Assembly: GCA_002483865.1 (NCBI GenBank)
Contig: DLIT01000170.1
Location: 20,257 to 49,562 of the forward strand
DNA from: Brevundimonas sp. UBA7635
GTDB taxonomy: Bacteria > Pseudomonadota > Alphaproteobacteria > Caulobacterales > Caulobacteraceae
Direction of reading: 5' to 3'
DNA: 29,306 nt
In this document: positions 29,073 through 29,306 of the stretch, in pieces
How the letters are laid out: each line of letters begins with the position of its first letter
Position numbering within the stretch: position 1 is the first letter of the stretch
Translations under genes and position numbers: made by a program
The notes under the pieces: model-generated
What the model saw: only the letters and a program-made list of their open reading frames with translations
What the model was told of the DNA's origin: nothing
Databases searched by the model: none

Positions 29073-29306
29073 TGAGCCTGACAACCGAAGCCCTGCGAGA
29101 GCTCGTGCAATGCGGCCTTACGGCCGAGCAGATCCTGCGCGTCGCAGAGGCCAACGAGAAGCCGGCCACGGAGAAGACCCTCCGGCAGGAGCGCAATCGC
29201 CGCTACTACGAGTCCAAGCGTCTTAAAGCGTCTGAACAAGACGTCTTAAAGGCGTCTGAAACCAACCCTCTCCCCCTCCCTTCTTCCCCCCAGACCCCCC
29301 AACAAC
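29072..29306 (+). CDS. putative phage replication-region protein, cut by window edge
   Basis: The first 78 codons are visible and stay open to the last base. The start overlaps the helicase stop by one base. The N-terminus (EALRELVQCGLTAEQILRVAEANEKPATEKTLRQERNRRYYESKR) is a helical, possibly HTH-bearing region; then a repeated LKASE and a Pro/Ser-rich linker begin. In other phages such a linker gene beside the helicase encodes an origin-binding or helicase-loading protein. Identity is not certain. Confidence 0.6.
   Translation, partial: MSLTTEALRELVQCGLTAEQILRVAEANEKPATEKTLRQERNRRYYESKRLKASEQDVLKASETNPLPLPSSPQTPQQ
29219..29260. repeat. tandem near-direct repeat in the replication gene, possible origin
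   Basis: CGTCTTAAAGCGTCTGAA (29219-29236) and CGTCTTAAAGGCGTCTGAA (29242-29260) differ by one inserted base. The unit has a TTAAA core and is itself partly dyad-symmetric (AGACG...CGTCT). Lambda and related phages carry origin iterons inside the replication initiator gene. Confidence 0.5.

Larger units (their letters stand above)
12600..29306. mobile_element. lambdoid-style prophage, left part; continues beyond the window
   Basis: Everything from the excisionase-like gene rightward is phage-like: tightly overlapping short genes, ERF/YqaJ/SSB recombination genes, HNH nuclease, Dam-like methyltransferase, divergent repressor and Cro-like genes with a shared operator set, and a DnaB-type helicase. 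The left boundary lies somewhere in 12439-12686 and cannot be fixed without the other end. No structural, packaging or lysis genes appear; they would lie to the right. The layout left operon - operators - cargo - repressor - Cro - replication matches lambda's early region. Confidence 0.88.

Noticed and set aside
27597..29084. 495-codon open frame on the - strand
   Set aside because: It lies fully over the DnaB-type helicase, whose motifs are unmistakable; it is a high-GC shadow frame.
1..29306. CRISPR array or rRNA genes
   Set aside because: No regularly spaced repeats and no rRNA-like stretches were seen on either strand.

Overview
The window is high-GC, densely packed DNA from an alphaproteobacterium. 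Gene content and style (cysteine synthase followed by a GcvA-like LysR regulator, a CHASE3 hybrid kinase with CheY-like and Hpt partners, a DUF4402-type chaperone-usher pilus) fit the Caulobacterales, perhaps a Brevundimonas-like organism. That placement is inference from gene content only. The left 12.4 kb is host chromosome. The right 16.6 kb is a lambdoid-style prophage that continues past the right edge.

Host part (1-12438). A 5'-truncated cysteine synthase and a LysR regulator face a secreted class C beta-lactamase-like serine hydrolase. Then comes a three-gene phosphorelay on the + strand: membrane hybrid histidine kinase with two receivers, a single-domain receiver, and a small Hpt protein. 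It converges on a five-gene chaperone-usher operon on the - strand, read right to left: DUF4402 pilin, PapD-like chaperone, usher, pilin-like minor subunit, small secreted protein. A NarL/FixJ (FimZ-like) response regulator is divergent from the pilin. The pilus operon is therefore bracketed by signalling genes that could form one kinase-receiver-Hpt-regulator pathway.

Prophage part (about 12.6 kb to the right end). A leftward operon of about 25 mostly overlapping small genes runs from 22.49 kb to 12.69 kb. It holds an ERF-type annealing protein, a YqaJ/lambda-type exonuclease and SSB (recombination module), an HNH nuclease, a Dam-like adenine methyltransferase, a thermonuclease-like protein and, last, an excisionase-like HTH protein. 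No integrase lies between that gene and the host regulator. The immunity region (22.5-25.7 kb) resembles lambda: two operators at the leftward promoter and three at the divergent repressor/Cro-like promoters share the pattern TCTACA-N3-TGTAGA and nearly equal 34-35 bp spacing. Rightward genes are Cro-like, a CII-like regulator, several short overlapping genes, a DnaB-type helicase and a truncated replication-type gene with an internal DNA repeat that may be an origin.

The most interesting part is the segment between the leftward operators and the repressor, the place lambda uses for rexAB. It holds a three-cysteine DUF5131 (phage Gp37/Gp68) protein, a convergent methyltransferase-fold partner (TcmP) and a small lipoprotein, in DNA visibly more AT-rich than the phage around it. 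Two of these genes lie in the repressor's orientation and could be expressed in the lysogen. This looks like a lysogenic-conversion cargo, possibly an exclusion or defence module.
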